A stretch of 64,000 nucleotides of DNA, taken from Actinoplanes subtropicus. Lineage in GTDB: Bacteria; Actinomycetota; Actinomycetes; Mycobacteriales; Micromonosporaceae. Location of the stretch: the NCBI RefSeq assembly GCF_000721705.1, contig NZ_JOJL01000010.1, positions 62,001 to 126,000 of the forward strand, given 5' to 3'. Position 1 is the first letter of the stretch, and every line of letters starts with the position of its first letter. Shown piece after piece: positions 41,855-52,910 of the stretch. The position numbers were made by a program, and so were the translations under genes. The notes beneath the pieces were generated by a model that saw only the letters and a list, made by a program, of their open reading frames with translations, was not told the DNA's origin and did no database searches.

Positions 41855-43446
41855 CCGTCCTCCGCTCCACCCTCGACACCTCGTCGGCCGAGGCGGTCGC
41901 CGCCCGCGCGGCCATGCTCGCCGCCCTGGACGAGGTCGCCGCCGAGACCGCCAAGGCGGTGGCCGGCGGCGGCGACCAGGCGGTCGAGCGCCATCACGCC
42001 CGCGGCAAGATGACCGCCCGCGAGCGGATCGAGCTGCTGCTGGACCTGGACTCGCCGTTCCTCGAGCTGGCGGCGCTGGCCGGCTACGGCTCGACGTTCG
42101 CGGTGGGCGGCAGCGTGGTGGCCGGGATCGGGGTGGTCAGCGGCGTCGAGTGCCTGCTGGTGGCGAACGATCCGACGGTCAAGGGCGGCGCCAGCAACCC
42201 GTGGTCGCTGCGCAAGACGCTGCGGATGCACGAGATCGCCCTGGCGAACCGGCTGCCGCTGATCGCGCTGGTCGAGTCGGGCGGGGCCGACCTGCCGACG
42301 CAGAAGGAGGTGTTCATCCCGGGCGGGGCGGTGTTCCGGGACCTGACCCGGCTGTCGGCGGCGGGGATCCCGACGATCGCGCTGGTGTTCGGGAACTCGA
42401 CGGCCGGCGGGGCGTACCTGCCGGGGATGAGCGACCACGTCGTGATGATCGAGAAGCGGTCGAAGGTGTTCCTGGCGGGGCCGCCGCTGGTCAAGGCGGC
42501 CACCGGGGAGGAGTCGGACGACGAGTCTCTCGGTGGGGCGGCGATGCACGCTCAGGTCTCGGGCCTCGCCGACCACTACGCGCTCGACGAGCAGGACGCG
42601 ATCCGGATCGGGCGCCGGATCATTGCCCGGCTAAATTGGGACAAGGAAGGCAAATCGCCTTCCGCGGCGAAAGAGCCGAAATATCAGGCGGACGAGCTGC
42701 TGGCCATCGTGCCGCCGGACCTGAAGGCCCCCTTCGACCCCCGGGAGATCATCGCGCGGATCGTCGACGACAGCGACTTCGACGAGGTCAAACCGCTCTA
42801 CGGAACCTCCCTGGTGACCGGCTGGGCCCGCCTGCACGGCTACCCGATCGGGATCCTGGCCAACGCGAACGGCGTGCTCTTCAGCGCCGAATCCCAGAAG
42901 GCCGCCCAGTTCATCCAGCTCGCCAACCGCTCGCACACCCCGCTGCTGTTCCTGCACAACACCACGGGATACATGGTCGGCAAGGAGTACGAGCAGGGCG
43001 GCATCATCAAGCACGGCGCCATGATGATCAACGCGGTGGCCAACTCGACCGTGCCGCACGTGAGCGTGCTGATCGGGAACTCGTACGGCGCCGGGCACTA
43101 CGGCATGTGCGGCCGGGCGTACCAGCCGAGGTTCGTCTTCTCCTGGCCCAGCGCCCGCTCCGCGGTGATGGGCGCCCAGCAGCTGGCCGACGTCACCTAC
43201 CTGGTGTCGAAGGCGTCCGCGCTCTCCCGTGGCCGGCCGTTCGACGAGGACGGTGCGCAGGTCGTCCGGCAGATGATCGAGCAGCAGATCACCGCCGAGT
43301 CGATGCCGCTGGTGCTGTCCGGGATGGTCTACGACGACGGGATCATCGACCCGCGCGACACTCGCGACGTGCTCGGCGTCGCCCTCTCCGCGATCCACTC
43401 GGCGCCGGTGCGCGGCGCCGAGTCCTTCGGCGTTTTCCGGATGTGA
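41851..43446 (+). CDS. Acyl-CoA carboxylase, carboxyltransferase (beta) subunit
   Basis: The protein has 531 residues from a GTG overlapping the upstream stop. It is a two-domain crotonase-fold carboxyltransferase: HARGKMTARERIELLLD (~52), GGASNPWSLRKTLRMHEIAL, VESGGADLPTQKEVFIPGG (~147), then IPTIALVFGNSTAGGAYLPG and the C-terminal GNSYGAGHYGMCGRAYQPRF (~410). The Asn/Gln/Phe-rich pattern resembles methylcrotonyl- or geranyl-CoA carboxylase beta subunits more than propionyl-CoA carboxylase (inference). It pairs with the biotin subunit 7 nt downstream. Confidence 0.94.
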   Translation: MTVLRSTLDTSSAEAVAARAAMLAALDEVAAETAKAVAGGGDQAVERHHARGKMTARERIELLLDLDSPFLELAALAGYGSTFAVGGSVVAGIGVVSGVECLLVANDPTVKGGASNPWSLRKTLRMHEIALANRLPLIALVESGGADLPTQKEVFIPGGAVFRDLTRLSAAGIPTIALVFGNSTAGGAYLPGMSDHVVMIEKRSKVFLAGPPLVKAATGEESDDESLGGAAMHAQVSGLADHYALDEQDAIRIGRRIIARLNWDKEGKSPSAAKEPKYQADELLAIVPPDLKAPFDPREIIARIVDDSDFDEVKPLYGTSLVTGWARLHGYPIGILANANGVLFSAESQKAAQFIQLANRSHTPLLFLHNTTGYMVGKEYEQGGIIKHGAMMINAVANSTVPHVSVLIGNSYGAGHYGMCGRAYQPRFVFSWPSARSAVMGAQQLADVTYLVSKASALSRGRPFDEDGAQVVRQMIEQQITAESMPLVLSGMVYDDGIIDPRDTRDVLGVALSAIHSAPVRGAESFGVFRM

Positions 43447-43453
43447 GGCAGGC

Positions 43454-45383
<1,930 letters not shown>

Positions 45384-45391
<8 letters not shown>

Positions 45392-45980
45392 GCTCGCCGG
45401 GACCAAACAGGACCGCAGCCGGGCCACCCGCCGCCGCCTGCTGGAGACCACGATCCGGAGTCTCGCCCAGCACGGCTGGGAGGCCTCCACCGTGGGCTTC
45501 ATCGCCGCCGAGGCGGGCATCAGCCGGGGCGCCATCCAGCATCATTTCCGCACCCGGGAGGCGCTGATCCTGGCCGCCCTGGAGTTCATGTTCGAGGAGC
45601 GAGCGGCGCTGCTCGACGCCCTGCCCGAGCCGGCCGGGACCGGCCCCGAGCGGGTCCACGCGGTCGTCGCCGGCCTGGTCGAGACGATCGGCGGCGAGCT
45701 GTTCCGGGCCGCCCTGCAGGTCTGGACCGCGGCCGCCGCCGATCCCACGCTGCGCGTCGCCGTCGTGCCGCTGGAGAAGCGCTTCGCCCGGGGCGTGCAC
45801 CGGCGGGCCGTCCGGCTGCTCGGCGCCGACGACACCGACCCCGAGGTGCGCGCGCTGATCCAGGCCACCCTGGACCTGGCCCGGGGCCTGGCGCTGGCCG
45901 ACGTGCTGACCGACGACTCCCGGCGCCGGGCCCGGGTGGTCCGGGCCTGGTCGAGCCGGCTGGCCGACGCCCTGAATTGA
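45384..45980 (+). CDS. TetR family regulator of the acyl-CoA cluster
   Basis: The protein has 198 residues. N-terminal HTH: RATRRRLLETTIRSLAQHG, WEASTVGFIAAEAGISRGAI, then QHHFRTREALILAALE. The ligand domain follows. It overlaps the end of the biotin carboxylase gene and is therefore the last gene of that operon. It probably binds the 26-bp palindrome at 40111 and is released by an acyl-CoA (inference from layout). Confidence 0.92.
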
Positions 45981-46013
45981 CGGCATTGACACGTACGCAT
46001 AGGTTCGGCCCCC

Positions 46014-46574
46014 ATGAAAGCCGACATGAGAGTGGTCGCCGCCCTGCTCCTGCTCGCCCTGGCCGGCTGCAAGGACACGGCCACCCCGTCCGCCGGGGCG
46101 AGCTCCCTGGCGGGCTCGTCCCCGGCAACGGTCACGAGCGCCACGAGCGCCCCGACCGCCCCGCCGGCCACCGCTACGACGGCACCGCCGACCACCGCGC
46201 CCACCCCGACGACGATCCCGTCCCCCGAAGGGGTGGAATTGGTCAAATCGGGAGGAATCGCCGGGATCAAGGTGAGCATCAAGGTGAACCCGGACGGCAC
46301 CTGGTGGCGCAGCGAGGACGGCGGCAAGACCGCCACCCGCGGCAAGCTGACCGATGCCCAGCAGGCCCGGTTGCAGAAGCTGGCCGCCGACCCGCGCCTC
46401 ACCACCGAGGCCAAGGCGACGGCCGGCGGGCCCGGGCGCTGCTCGGACGCGTTCGTCTACTTCCTGCACGTCCGCTTTCTGGCGATCCGCTACGAGGCCT
46501 GTGGCCAGACGGGCAACCACGAGGTGACGTTGGCGATCGCCGCCCTGCTGCAAACCGCCACAAAAGGGCAGTAG
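46014..46574 (+). CDS. Hypothetical lipoprotein
   Basis: The protein has 186 residues. A lipoprotein signal ([13 protein letters not shown], Cys20) is followed by a long Ala/Thr/Pro/Ser linker (~25-72), then a compact domain. It contains [20 protein letters not shown] and [21 protein letters not shown], with Cys pairs in RCSDAF and YEACGQTG. I do not recognise a named family, although similar actinobacterial lipoproteins with this domain exist. It lies 33 nt after tetR. Confidence 0.75.
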   Translation: MKADMRVVAALLLLALAGCKDTATPSAGASSLAGSSPATVTSATSAPTAPPATATTAPPTTAPTPTTIPSPEGVELVKSGGIAGIKVSIKVNPDGTWWRSEDGGKTATRGKLTDAQQARLQKLAADPRLTTEAKATAGGPGRCSDAFVYFLHVRFLAIRYEACGQTGNHEVTLAIAALLQTATKGQ

Positions 46575-46659
46575 TGATCACGCCGACCGCACGGCTCCCA
46601 GCAGCGTTGCGTACCATATCTGGCTGCACCACCGCAGACGACGGGACCCGAGGAGCACG

Positions 46660-47361
46660 ATGCCGCTCACTCCAGCTGACATCCACAACGTGGCGTTCAA
46701 GAAGCCACCCATCGGTAAACGTGGATATGACGAGGAAGAGGTCGACGCGTTCCTCGACGAGGTCGAGCAGGAGCTGATCCGGCTCCTCGAGGAGAACGGC
46801 GCCCTGCGCGACCGGATGGACCGCACCGGCGGGGGCGGCATGTCCGGCGGCGGCGCGGACCGCACCATGGTGATGAACTCCGAGCTCGCCGACCTGTCGG
46901 CCCAGCTCGAGCGCCTGCAGGAGGCCCGCAACCGGGCCGAGCAGAACGCGCGCAGCATGCAGTCCCAGCTCGAGCGGGCCCGGTCCCAGACCGGCGGTCC
47001 GTCGGGCTCGTTCGCGCAGGTGGGCGACGACGACCGGAACGCGCGGGTGCTGATGATGGCGCAGCGCACGGCCGACGAGCACATGCGCGACGCCCAGCGG
47101 GAGACCGAGGATCTGATCTCCTCGGCCCGCTCGAAGGCCGAGCAGCTCACCAGCGAGGCGCAGCTGAGCGCGGCGACGATCGAGAGCGACGCGCGGCGCA
47201 ACCACACCGAGGCGATGAGCGCGATCGGCGCCAAGCGGGCCGCGCTGATCGACGAGATCGACCGGCTGGGCCAGCTCGCGCAGAGCTACCACGCCGCGCT
47301 GAACAACCACGTCACCCAGCAGCTGCAGGAGCTGAACAGCGCGCCCGAGGCGCAAGCCTGA
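46660..47361 (+). CDS. DivIVA domain-containing protein (Wag31 paralogue)
   Basis: The protein has 233 residues with AGGAG upstream. The N-terminal DivIVA motif [37 protein letters not shown] is intact. A Gly-rich break (~60-68) and two coiled coils (~75-115, 130-225) follow. DivIVA proteins mark curved membranes and direct polar growth or septation in actinomycetes. It is not in a division cluster, so it is probably a paralogue of the main Wag31. The 58-bp perfect palindrome begins 2 nt after its stop. Confidence 0.9.
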   Translation: MPLTPADIHNVAFKKPPIGKRGYDEEEVDAFLDEVEQELIRLLEENGALRDRMDRTGGGGMSGGGADRTMVMNSELADLSAQLERLQEARNRAEQNARSMQSQLERARSQTGGPSGSFAQVGDDDRNARVLMMAQRTADEHMRDAQRETEDLISSARSKAEQLTSEAQLSAATIESDARRNHTEAMSAIGAKRAALIDEIDRLGQLAQSYHAALNNHVTQQLQELNSAPEAQA

Positions 47362-47362
47362 C

Positions 47363-47420
47363 GATCAAATAGCAAACGGCCCGGATATTGATCAATATCC
47401 GGGCCGTTTGCTATTTGATC
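47363..47420. terminator. 58-bp perfect palindrome after the divIVA-like gene
   Basis: The two 29-nt halves are exactly complementary, with no spacer. It starts GATCAAATAGCAAACGGCCC, has TTGATCAA at the centre and ends with the mirror image. As RNA it makes a ~27-bp stem with a GATC loop. It begins 2 nt after the stop codon, so it probably terminates transcription, but it is far longer than ordinary terminators. Confidence 0.8.
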
Positions 47421-47441
47421 TCAATCTATCAGATCAACAAT

Positions 47442-47479
47442 TGTTAGCGTTGACATTGCTCAATCGCAAATACTAGCTT
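47442..47479 (+). promoter_or_regulatory. Promoter and LacI-type operator of the epimerase-ABC operon
   Basis: TTGACA (47450-47455), 18 bp, TAGCTT (47474-47479) forms a promoter. TGTTAGCGTTGACA (47442-47455), a 14-bp imperfect palindrome of LacI-operator type, overlaps the -35. AACAATTGTT (47436-47445) adds a second small palindrome. A GTTTCGC / GCGAAAC hairpin (47495-47515) lies in the leader. Confidence 0.65.
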
Positions 47480-47586
47480 TGGCTTCGCGCTGTGGTTTCG
47501 CCGTCGTTGCGAAACGTTCCTCTCCCGAAGTTTGCTCGCTGCCCTGCCACGCACGGGCGTGGCGCCGCGGAAAGAGGCGAGGCACG

Positions 47587-48753
47587 ATGCACAAGATCTC
47601 ATTAGGCCGGACCGTTGTCCGACTCGGCGCGGTGATGTTGATGGCCGGCGGTGTGGGCGCGGTTGCCGCGTCCAGTTCGTTCGCCGGCGGGTCCGCGACG
47701 ATCACCAAACAACCGTTCGGCACGACGACCGGTGGCGAGGCGGTCGACATCTACACCCTCACCAACAACGGCATCAAAATCAAGATTCTCACGTACGGCG
47801 GGATCCTCCAGCGGATCGACATGCCCGACCGGCACGGGCACGTCACCAACGTGGCCCTCGGCTTCGACAACCTGGCCGACTACCAGGCCAAGAGCCCGTA
47901 TTTCGGCGCGCTGATCGGCCGCTACGGCAACCGGATCGCCAAGGGCACGTTCACGCTGGACGGCGTCACCTATCACCTGCCGATCAACAACGACCCGAAC
48001 AGCCTGCACGGTGGCACGGTCGGCTTCGACAAGCACGTCTGGACGGCCACCCCGATCAAGAACGGCAACAGCGTCGCCCTCAAGCTGCAGCTGACCAGCC
48101 CGGACGGCGACATGGGCTACCCGGGCACCCTGCACGCCACGGTGACCTACACGCTCACCCACGACCACGGCATCCGGATGGACTACCTGGCCACCACGGA
48201 CAAGCCGACGATCATCAATCTCACCAACCACAACTACTGGAACCTGGCCGGCGAGGGCACCGGCACGATCGACACCACCAAGCTGCGGCTCAACGCCAGC
48301 CACTACACCCCCGTCGACCCGACACTGATCCCGACCGGCGCGATCGACCCGGTGGCCGGCACCCCGATGGACTTCCGCCACGCGACGGCGATCGGCGCCC
48401 GCAACCGGGACAGCTTCGGCCAGCTGGTGATCGGCCGCGGCTACGACCACAACTGGGTGCTGGACCGGAAGGGAACCGGCCTGGAACTGGCCGCGACGGC
48501 GACCGACCCGGCCAGCGGCCGGCAGCTGCAGGTGTGGACCGACCAGCCGGGCATCCAGTTCTACGCCGGCAACTTCCTGGACGCCACGCTGATCGGCACC
48601 AGCGGCCACATGTACCGGCAGGGCGACGGCTTCGCCCTGGAGACGCAGCACTTCCCGGACTCACCGAACCACGCGAACTTCCCGTCGACGGTCCTGCGAC
48701 CCGGCCAGACCTACCGGACGACGACCGTCTACCAGCTCGGCGTGGCGCACTGA
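47587..48753 (+). CDS. Secreted aldose 1-epimerase (mutarotase)
   Basis: The protein has 388 residues from the ATG at 47587. A signal peptide (TVVRLGAVMLMAGGVGAVAA) is followed by a full galactose mutarotase fold. Key segments are NRIAKGTFTLDG, NSLHGGTVGFDKHVW (catalytic-site His), LTNHNYWNLAGEG (His) and FALETQHFPDSPNHANFPS (catalytic Glu). It interconverts alpha and beta anomers of aldoses, here probably outside the cell before uptake. It heads an operon with a sugar ABC importer, which supports a role in feeding it. The promoter carries a LacI-type operator. Confidence 0.94.
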   Translation: MHKISLGRTVVRLGAVMLMAGGVGAVAASSSFAGGSATITKQPFGTTTGGEAVDIYTLTNNGIKIKILTYGGILQRIDMPDRHGHVTNVALGFDNLADYQAKSPYFGALIGRYGNRIAKGTFTLDGVTYHLPINNDPNSLHGGTVGFDKHVWTATPIKNGNSVALKLQLTSPDGDMGYPGTLHATVTYTLTHDHGIRMDYLATTDKPTIINLTNHNYWNLAGEGTGTIDTTKLRLNASHYTPVDPTLIPTGAIDPVAGTPMDFRHATAIGARNRDSFGQLVIGRGYDHNWVLDRKGTGLELAATATDPASGRQLQVWTDQPGIQFYAGNFLDATLIGTSGHMYRQGDGFALETQHFPDSPNHANFPSTVLRPGQTYRTTTVYQLGVAH

Positions 48754-48775
48754 CGCGACAGCCAGGAGCCCCGAC

Positions 48776-49906
48776 ATGCATGACCTACCGAGGGTCGTCG
48801 AAGAGGCGGCCGACCAACTCGATCCCCGCGGGGTGACCCGCCGCCGGCTGCTCGCCGGCACCGGCCTGACCAGCGCCTCGCTGGCGGCCACCGCGCTGCT
48901 GTCCGCCTGCGCGAAGAACGACAACAAGGCGAGCGCGGACGCGATCGGCAACTTCCCGAAGACGCCGAACTGGAAGTTCGTCTTCGTCAACCACGTCACC
49001 ACCAACCCGTTCTTCACCCCTACCCAGTACGGCGCCGAGGACGCGTGCAAGCTGCTCGGCTGCTCGTACCAGTGGACCGGCTCGCAGAACTCGGTGGTGG
49101 CCGAGATGGTCAACGCCACCAACACGGCGATCAGCGGCAAGGCGGACGGCCTGGCCATCGCGGTGGTGGACAAGTCGGCCTTCAAGGCGCCGGTCGACCA
49201 GGCCCTGAACGCCGGCATCCCGGTGGTGTCGTACAACGCCGACGGCGCGCGCGACGACCCGGGCACCAACCGGCTCACGTACGTCGGCCAGGGTCTGTTC
49301 GACTCCGGCTACGCGCTGGGCCAGCGCGCGCTGACCGCGGTGCAGTCCGGCGACGTGGTCGGCTTCATCGCCACCCCGGGCCAGCTGAACATCCAGCCCC
49401 GGATCGACGGGGCGCAGCAGGCCTTCAAGGACGCCGGCGGGGCGGTGAAGTTCACCGCGGTGGCGACCAACGCGGACGTGACCAAGGGCCTGTCCATCAT
49501 CGACGCGTACGCCCAGGGCCACTCCGGCCTGGCCGGGATGCTCGCGGTGGACGCCGGCTCGACCCAGGCCGTCGGCGCGACGGTCAAGAAGTACAACATG
49601 CGCAGCAAGGGCCTGAAGGTGGCCGGCGGCTTCGACCTGATTCCCGAGACGCTCAACTCGATCAAGGCCGGGGACCTCGACTACACCATCGACCAGCAGC
49701 CGTACCTGCAGGGCTTCCTGCCGGTGCTCTACCTGTACCTCTTCAAGATCTCCGGCGGCCTCATCTCGCCGCCGCAGACCAACACCGGCCTGCTGTTCGT
49801 GACCAAGGACAACGTCGCGACCTATCAGAACACCCAGACCCGGTACGAGGGCTCGTCCACCGCGGTGAAGCTGGTGGAGCGCTCCGGGCCCATCGCACAC
49901 GCATGA
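48776..49906 (+). CDS. Sugar ABC transporter substrate-binding lipoprotein
   Basis: The protein has 376 residues. A twin-arginine-like signal (TRRRLLAGTGLTSASLAATA) ends in a lipobox LLSAC (Cys45). A type 1 periplasmic-binding fold of the ribose/rhamnose group (Peripla_BP_4) follows: FVFVNHVTTNPFFTPTQYGA, KADGLAIAVVDKSAFKAPVD, AGIPVVSYNADG, VGFIATPGQLNIQPRIDGA. It delivers sugar to the permease encoded 13 nt downstream. The sugar cannot be read; context with an epimerase and pectin lyase suggests a plant-derived monosaccharide. Confidence 0.94.
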   Translation: MHDLPRVVEEAADQLDPRGVTRRRLLAGTGLTSASLAATALLSACAKNDNKASADAIGNFPKTPNWKFVFVNHVTTNPFFTPTQYGAEDACKLLGCSYQWTGSQNSVVAEMVNATNTAISGKADGLAIAVVDKSAFKAPVDQALNAGIPVVSYNADGARDDPGTNRLTYVGQGLFDSGYALGQRALTAVQSGDVVGFIATPGQLNIQPRIDGAQQAFKDAGGAVKFTAVATNADVTKGLSIIDAYAQGHSGLAGMLAVDAGSTQAVGATVKKYNMRSKGLKVAGGFDLIPETLNSIKAGDLDYTIDQQPYLQGFLPVLYLYLFKISGGLISPPQTNTGLLFVTKDNVATYQNTQTRYEGSSTAVKLVERSGPIAHA

Positions 49907-49919
49907 TGACGGGCCCAGC

Positions 49920-50954
49920 ATGACCGGGACCCTGCCGAGGCAGAAGGAGGCGCCGGCCCAGCGCGACCGGCGTCTCCTGACGCTGCTGCGCACCGGCGGC
50001 ACCGTGCTGGTGCGCTGGCGCGAGGCGAGCGTGCTGATCGTGGCGATCGCGATGGCGATCTACTTCCGGGCCGCCAACGACGTCTTTCTCACCTACGACA
50101 ACCTGCGCAACATCGCGCAGGCCACCGCGCCGGCCGCGATCGTCGCGGTCGGCATCGTGCTGCTGCTGGTCAGCGGCGAGATCGACCTGTCGGTCGGGGT
50201 GGTGGCGGCGCTCGCGCCGTTCCTGGTGCACTACGCCGTCGATCTGTACGGCATCCCGGTGATCCCGGCGTTCCTGATCGCGTTCGCGATCGCGGCGTTC
50301 ATCGGGTTCTGCAACGGCGTCATCGTCACAAAGTTCAAGGTGCCGTCGCTGGTGGCCACGCTGGGCTCGTACTACCTGCTGCTCGGCATCCTCCTGGTCA
50401 CCTCGCACGCCTACCCGGCGGAGATCCCGTCGGCGGCCAAGGGGCGCATTCAGACGATCTTCGGCGCCGGCGACTGGTCGTCGCTGATCTGGTGCCTGGG
50501 CGTGGTGCTGGTCTATCACGTCGTGCTCACCCGTACGCGATGGGGATTGCACACGATCTCGGTCGGCGGCAACCTGATCGGCGCGACCGAGGCCGGCATC
50601 CGGGTGAACCGCATCAAGATCGGAAACTTCATGATGGCGGCCATGCTCGGCGCGCTGGCCGGCATCCTCGAGGCGTTCCGGATCAACAGCATCGACCCGA
50701 ACATCGGCGGCGGCACGGCGCTGGTCTTCACGGCGATCTCGGCCGCGGTCATCGGCGGCACCGCCCTGGCCGGCGGCTCCGGCACGGTGATCGGGGCGCT
50801 GCTCGGCGCGCTGATCCTCGCCGAGTTGCAGAACGGCTTCAACCTGATCGGGATCAGCGCGAACCCGTTCAACATCATCCTGGGCAGCGCGATCCTGCTG
50901 TCGATGGTCGCGAACCAGTACCTGTCGCGGCTGCGGCGGACGGGAGGCGGATGA
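49920..50954 (+). CDS. Sugar ABC transporter permease (RbsC type)
   Basis: The protein has 344 residues with about nine or ten membrane helices from residue ~38. Family segments: VLLLVSGEIDLSVGVVAALA, GFCNGVIVTKFKVPSLVATL, VGGNLIGATEAGIRVNRIKI (coupling helix) and GGTALAGGSGTVIGALLGAL. It forms a homodimeric channel for the sugar importer. The stop overlaps the ATPase start (ATGA). Confidence 0.95.
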   Translation: MTGTLPRQKEAPAQRDRRLLTLLRTGGTVLVRWREASVLIVAIAMAIYFRAANDVFLTYDNLRNIAQATAPAAIVAVGIVLLLVSGEIDLSVGVVAALAPFLVHYAVDLYGIPVIPAFLIAFAIAAFIGFCNGVIVTKFKVPSLVATLGSYYLLLGILLVTSHAYPAEIPSAAKGRIQTIFGAGDWSSLIWCLGVVLVYHVVLTRTRWGLHTISVGGNLIGATEAGIRVNRIKIGNFMMAAMLGALAGILEAFRINSIDPNIGGGTALVFTAISAAVIGGTALAGGSGTVIGALLGALILAELQNGFNLIGISANPFNIILGSAILLSMVANQYLSRLRRTGGG

Positions 50955-51706
50955 TGTCCGATGTCCTCGTCGTCGAGCACGTCGCCAAACGGTTCGGCGC
51001 GCTGACCGCCCTGCGGGACGTGAACCTGCGTCTCGAGCAGGGCGAGGTGCTCGGGCTGATCGGCGACAACGGCGCCGGCAAGTCCACCCTCATCAAGGTC
51101 ATCTGCGGCTACCACCGCCCCGACCACGGCCGCCTCGTGGTCAACGGCCAGGAAGTGGTCCTGCACAGCGTCGACCACGCCCGCTCCCTCGGCATCGACA
51201 CCGTCTACCAGGGCCTGGCCCTGATCAACGAACTGTCCGTCTACCACAACATGTTCCTCAACCGGGAGCTACGGGTCGGCCCGCTGCTCAACAACCGGGC
51301 GATGCGCAAGCTGGCCCGCGCTCACCTCGAGGACATGGGCGTCAACATCCCCAACGTCAACGCCGAGGTCGCCAAGCTCTCCGGCGGCCAGCGACAAGCC
51401 GTGGCGGTGGCCCGCGCGGTCTACTCCGACGCCAGGATCCTGCTGCTCGACGAGCCCCTGGCCGCGATGGGTGCCAAGGAGGGCACGCTGATCCTCGACC
51501 TGATCCGCGACCTCAAGGCCCGCGGCGAGGTCTCGGTCATCATCATCGCCCACAACTACGCGCAGGTGCTCGACGTCTGCGACCGCGTCAACCTGCTGCA
51601 ACACGGCTCGATCACCTTCGACAAGCCGACCTCGGAGGTCTCCCTGGAGGAACTGACCGAACTGGTGGTGGCCGAATACCGCAACCGCCGCCTCCGCGGC
51701 GAGTAG
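50951..51706 (+). CDS. Sugar ABC transporter ATP-binding protein
   Basis: The protein has 251 residues; ATG at 50951 overlaps the permease stop and a second ATG at 50954 follows. Walker A GDNGAGKST (~39), signature KLSGGQRQAVAVA (~147) and Walker B ILLLDEPLAAM (~168) are intact, followed by the H-loop IIIAHNYAQV (~202). It is a single-domain ATPase, half the size of RbsA, so it should act as a dimer. It is the last gene of the epimerase-ABC operon. Confidence 0.95.
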   Translation: MMSDVLVVEHVAKRFGALTALRDVNLRLEQGEVLGLIGDNGAGKSTLIKVICGYHRPDHGRLVVNGQEVVLHSVDHARSLGIDTVYQGLALINELSVYHNMFLNRELRVGPLLNNRAMRKLARAHLEDMGVNIPNVNAEVAKLSGGQRQAVAVARAVYSDARILLLDEPLAAMGAKEGTLILDLIRDLKARGEVSVIIIAHNYAQVLDVCDRVNLLQHGSITFDKPTSEVSLEELTELVVAEYRNRRLRGE

Positions 51707-51845
51707 ACCGCTCGCGGTCGCCCTGCGGAAACCGGACATCTCACTATGCGTGCTCGCACCCCGGCCGTACGCTGCGGGGAAGCGCCCCGGAGGACGTCAT
51801 CGGGACGGGGCCATCGGCGGGTTCACGGCCACCTACGCGCCGGGC

Positions 51846-51939
51846 ACCGGTCAACGACGGAAGCGGCCCGCGCCAGGACCGCCGCCTCGACGACGCCCAA
51901 CTACGCAGGCTGCGAAACGCGCTGACGGCGGCTTTCTAG
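51846..51939 (+). pseudogene. Possible IS630-type transposase remnant
   Basis: A short frame ending at 51939 reads RRLDDAQLRRLRNALTAAF and stops. It resembles the linker/HTH of IS630-family transposases. Nothing else of a transposase remains, and no terminal repeats are seen. The call is weak. Confidence 0.25.
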
Positions 51940-51966
51940 CCGAGCGAGTCAGATACTGGCTGGCGG
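51938..51966. repeat. Degenerate copy of the 16-bp GATACT repeat
   Basis: The segment reads GCCGAGCGAG then TCAGATACTGGCTGGCGG. It keeps the GATACT core and GAGCGAG / GCTGGC flanks of array A with a 2-base insertion. It lies next to the end of the broken Rpn gene. Confidence 0.5.
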
Positions 51967-51988
51967 CATGGTTGAGACGGCACTCGTC

Positions 51989-52866
51989 TCAGGCGCGCAG
52001 GTCATCCACCGTCGCGCCGGCCACGATACGGGCGATGTTGCCGCTGTGATCGCGGTCGGCCAGACGCCGGGCAAGCTCATCGAGGTCGGCGATGTCGCCG
52101 TACGCCGCCCGGAGCACGGCCCGCATCGACGCGACGTAGCCTTCCTCGCGGCCTTCTTCGCGACCCTCTTCGCGGTTCTTGCGGGCGATCTCGCGGCCGG
52201 TCTCGGTCTGCTCGAGGATGTCGTTCATGCCACTCCTTCGCAGTGCTTCGACCAACTGGATCGCCAGGGCGCCTCCCACCAGCATACCCAGCTCGACCTG
52301 CAGCAGTTTGTCGTCGTGTTTCTCGGTCGCGGCGATCCGGTCGGTGACCCGCTCGACGAGATCGTGCGCGGGTTTGCGGGCGAACAGGGCCAGCGCGGGG
52401 TTGGCGCTGACCAGCAGCGTGTCTGCCTCGAGGTCATCAGGAATGTTCACGGCGTGGTAGTCGAGCCGCACCTGATCGCGTTCGAAACGGCCCGGATAGC
52501 CGTCACCTTCCGGCCAGAGGACCACCTGGTGGATGCGGTGGGTGGCGCGCCGGTACCGGGTTGCCAGGGACGCCCAGTAGGACACCATGCGTTCCTGGAA
52601 GTCTTCGGTGCGTTGACCTGGACCTCGATCTGGTAGACGTCGGTCGGGCTGCCGTCGTCGTGCCGGATCGCGAAGGCCGTGTCGCATTGCCGGCTGCGTT
52701 GCCGCGGCTGCTCGGTCGGCTCCGCGGTGACCACGTCACCGTCACGCAGGGTGGCGCCGCACAACACCTGCAGGGCGTCGCGGGGATGAGCATTCAACAG
52801 CGCCTTGAAAATGCCGTCGAAATCACGGGGCGGCGCCGGGCGGGCAGAGGCGACGTGGCCGCTCAT
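51989..52866 (-). pseudogene. Rpn-family PD-(D/E)XK nuclease/transposase-like gene, frameshifted
   Basis: Two frames together make one protein. The N-terminal piece (52866 to ~52613) has DFDGIFKALLNAHPRDALQV, CDTAFAIRHDDG and YQIEVQ, which supplies the nuclease D...ExQ pattern. The C-terminal piece (from ~52612) continues RTEDFQERMVSYWASLATRY and ends with GREEGREEGYVASMRAVLRA. Loss of one base near 52612 (expected VN-RTEDF) explains the shift. Rpn proteins are recombination-promoting nucleases related to mobile elements. It is probably inactive unless the shift is a sequencing error. Confidence 0.82.
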
Positions 52867-52910
52867 GGCTGGGGACTCCTTCGGTGCTTGGCGGGAGGCA
52901 CGAAGGACAG

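Noticed and set aside
45986..46005. TTGACA followed by TAGGTT before the lipoprotein gene
   Set aside because: The spacer is only 8 bp, far too short for a sigma-70-type promoter.
51968..52636. 222-residue plus-strand frame
   Set aside because: It is antisense to the Rpn-type gene, whose nuclease and EEGREEG motifs are on the minus strand.
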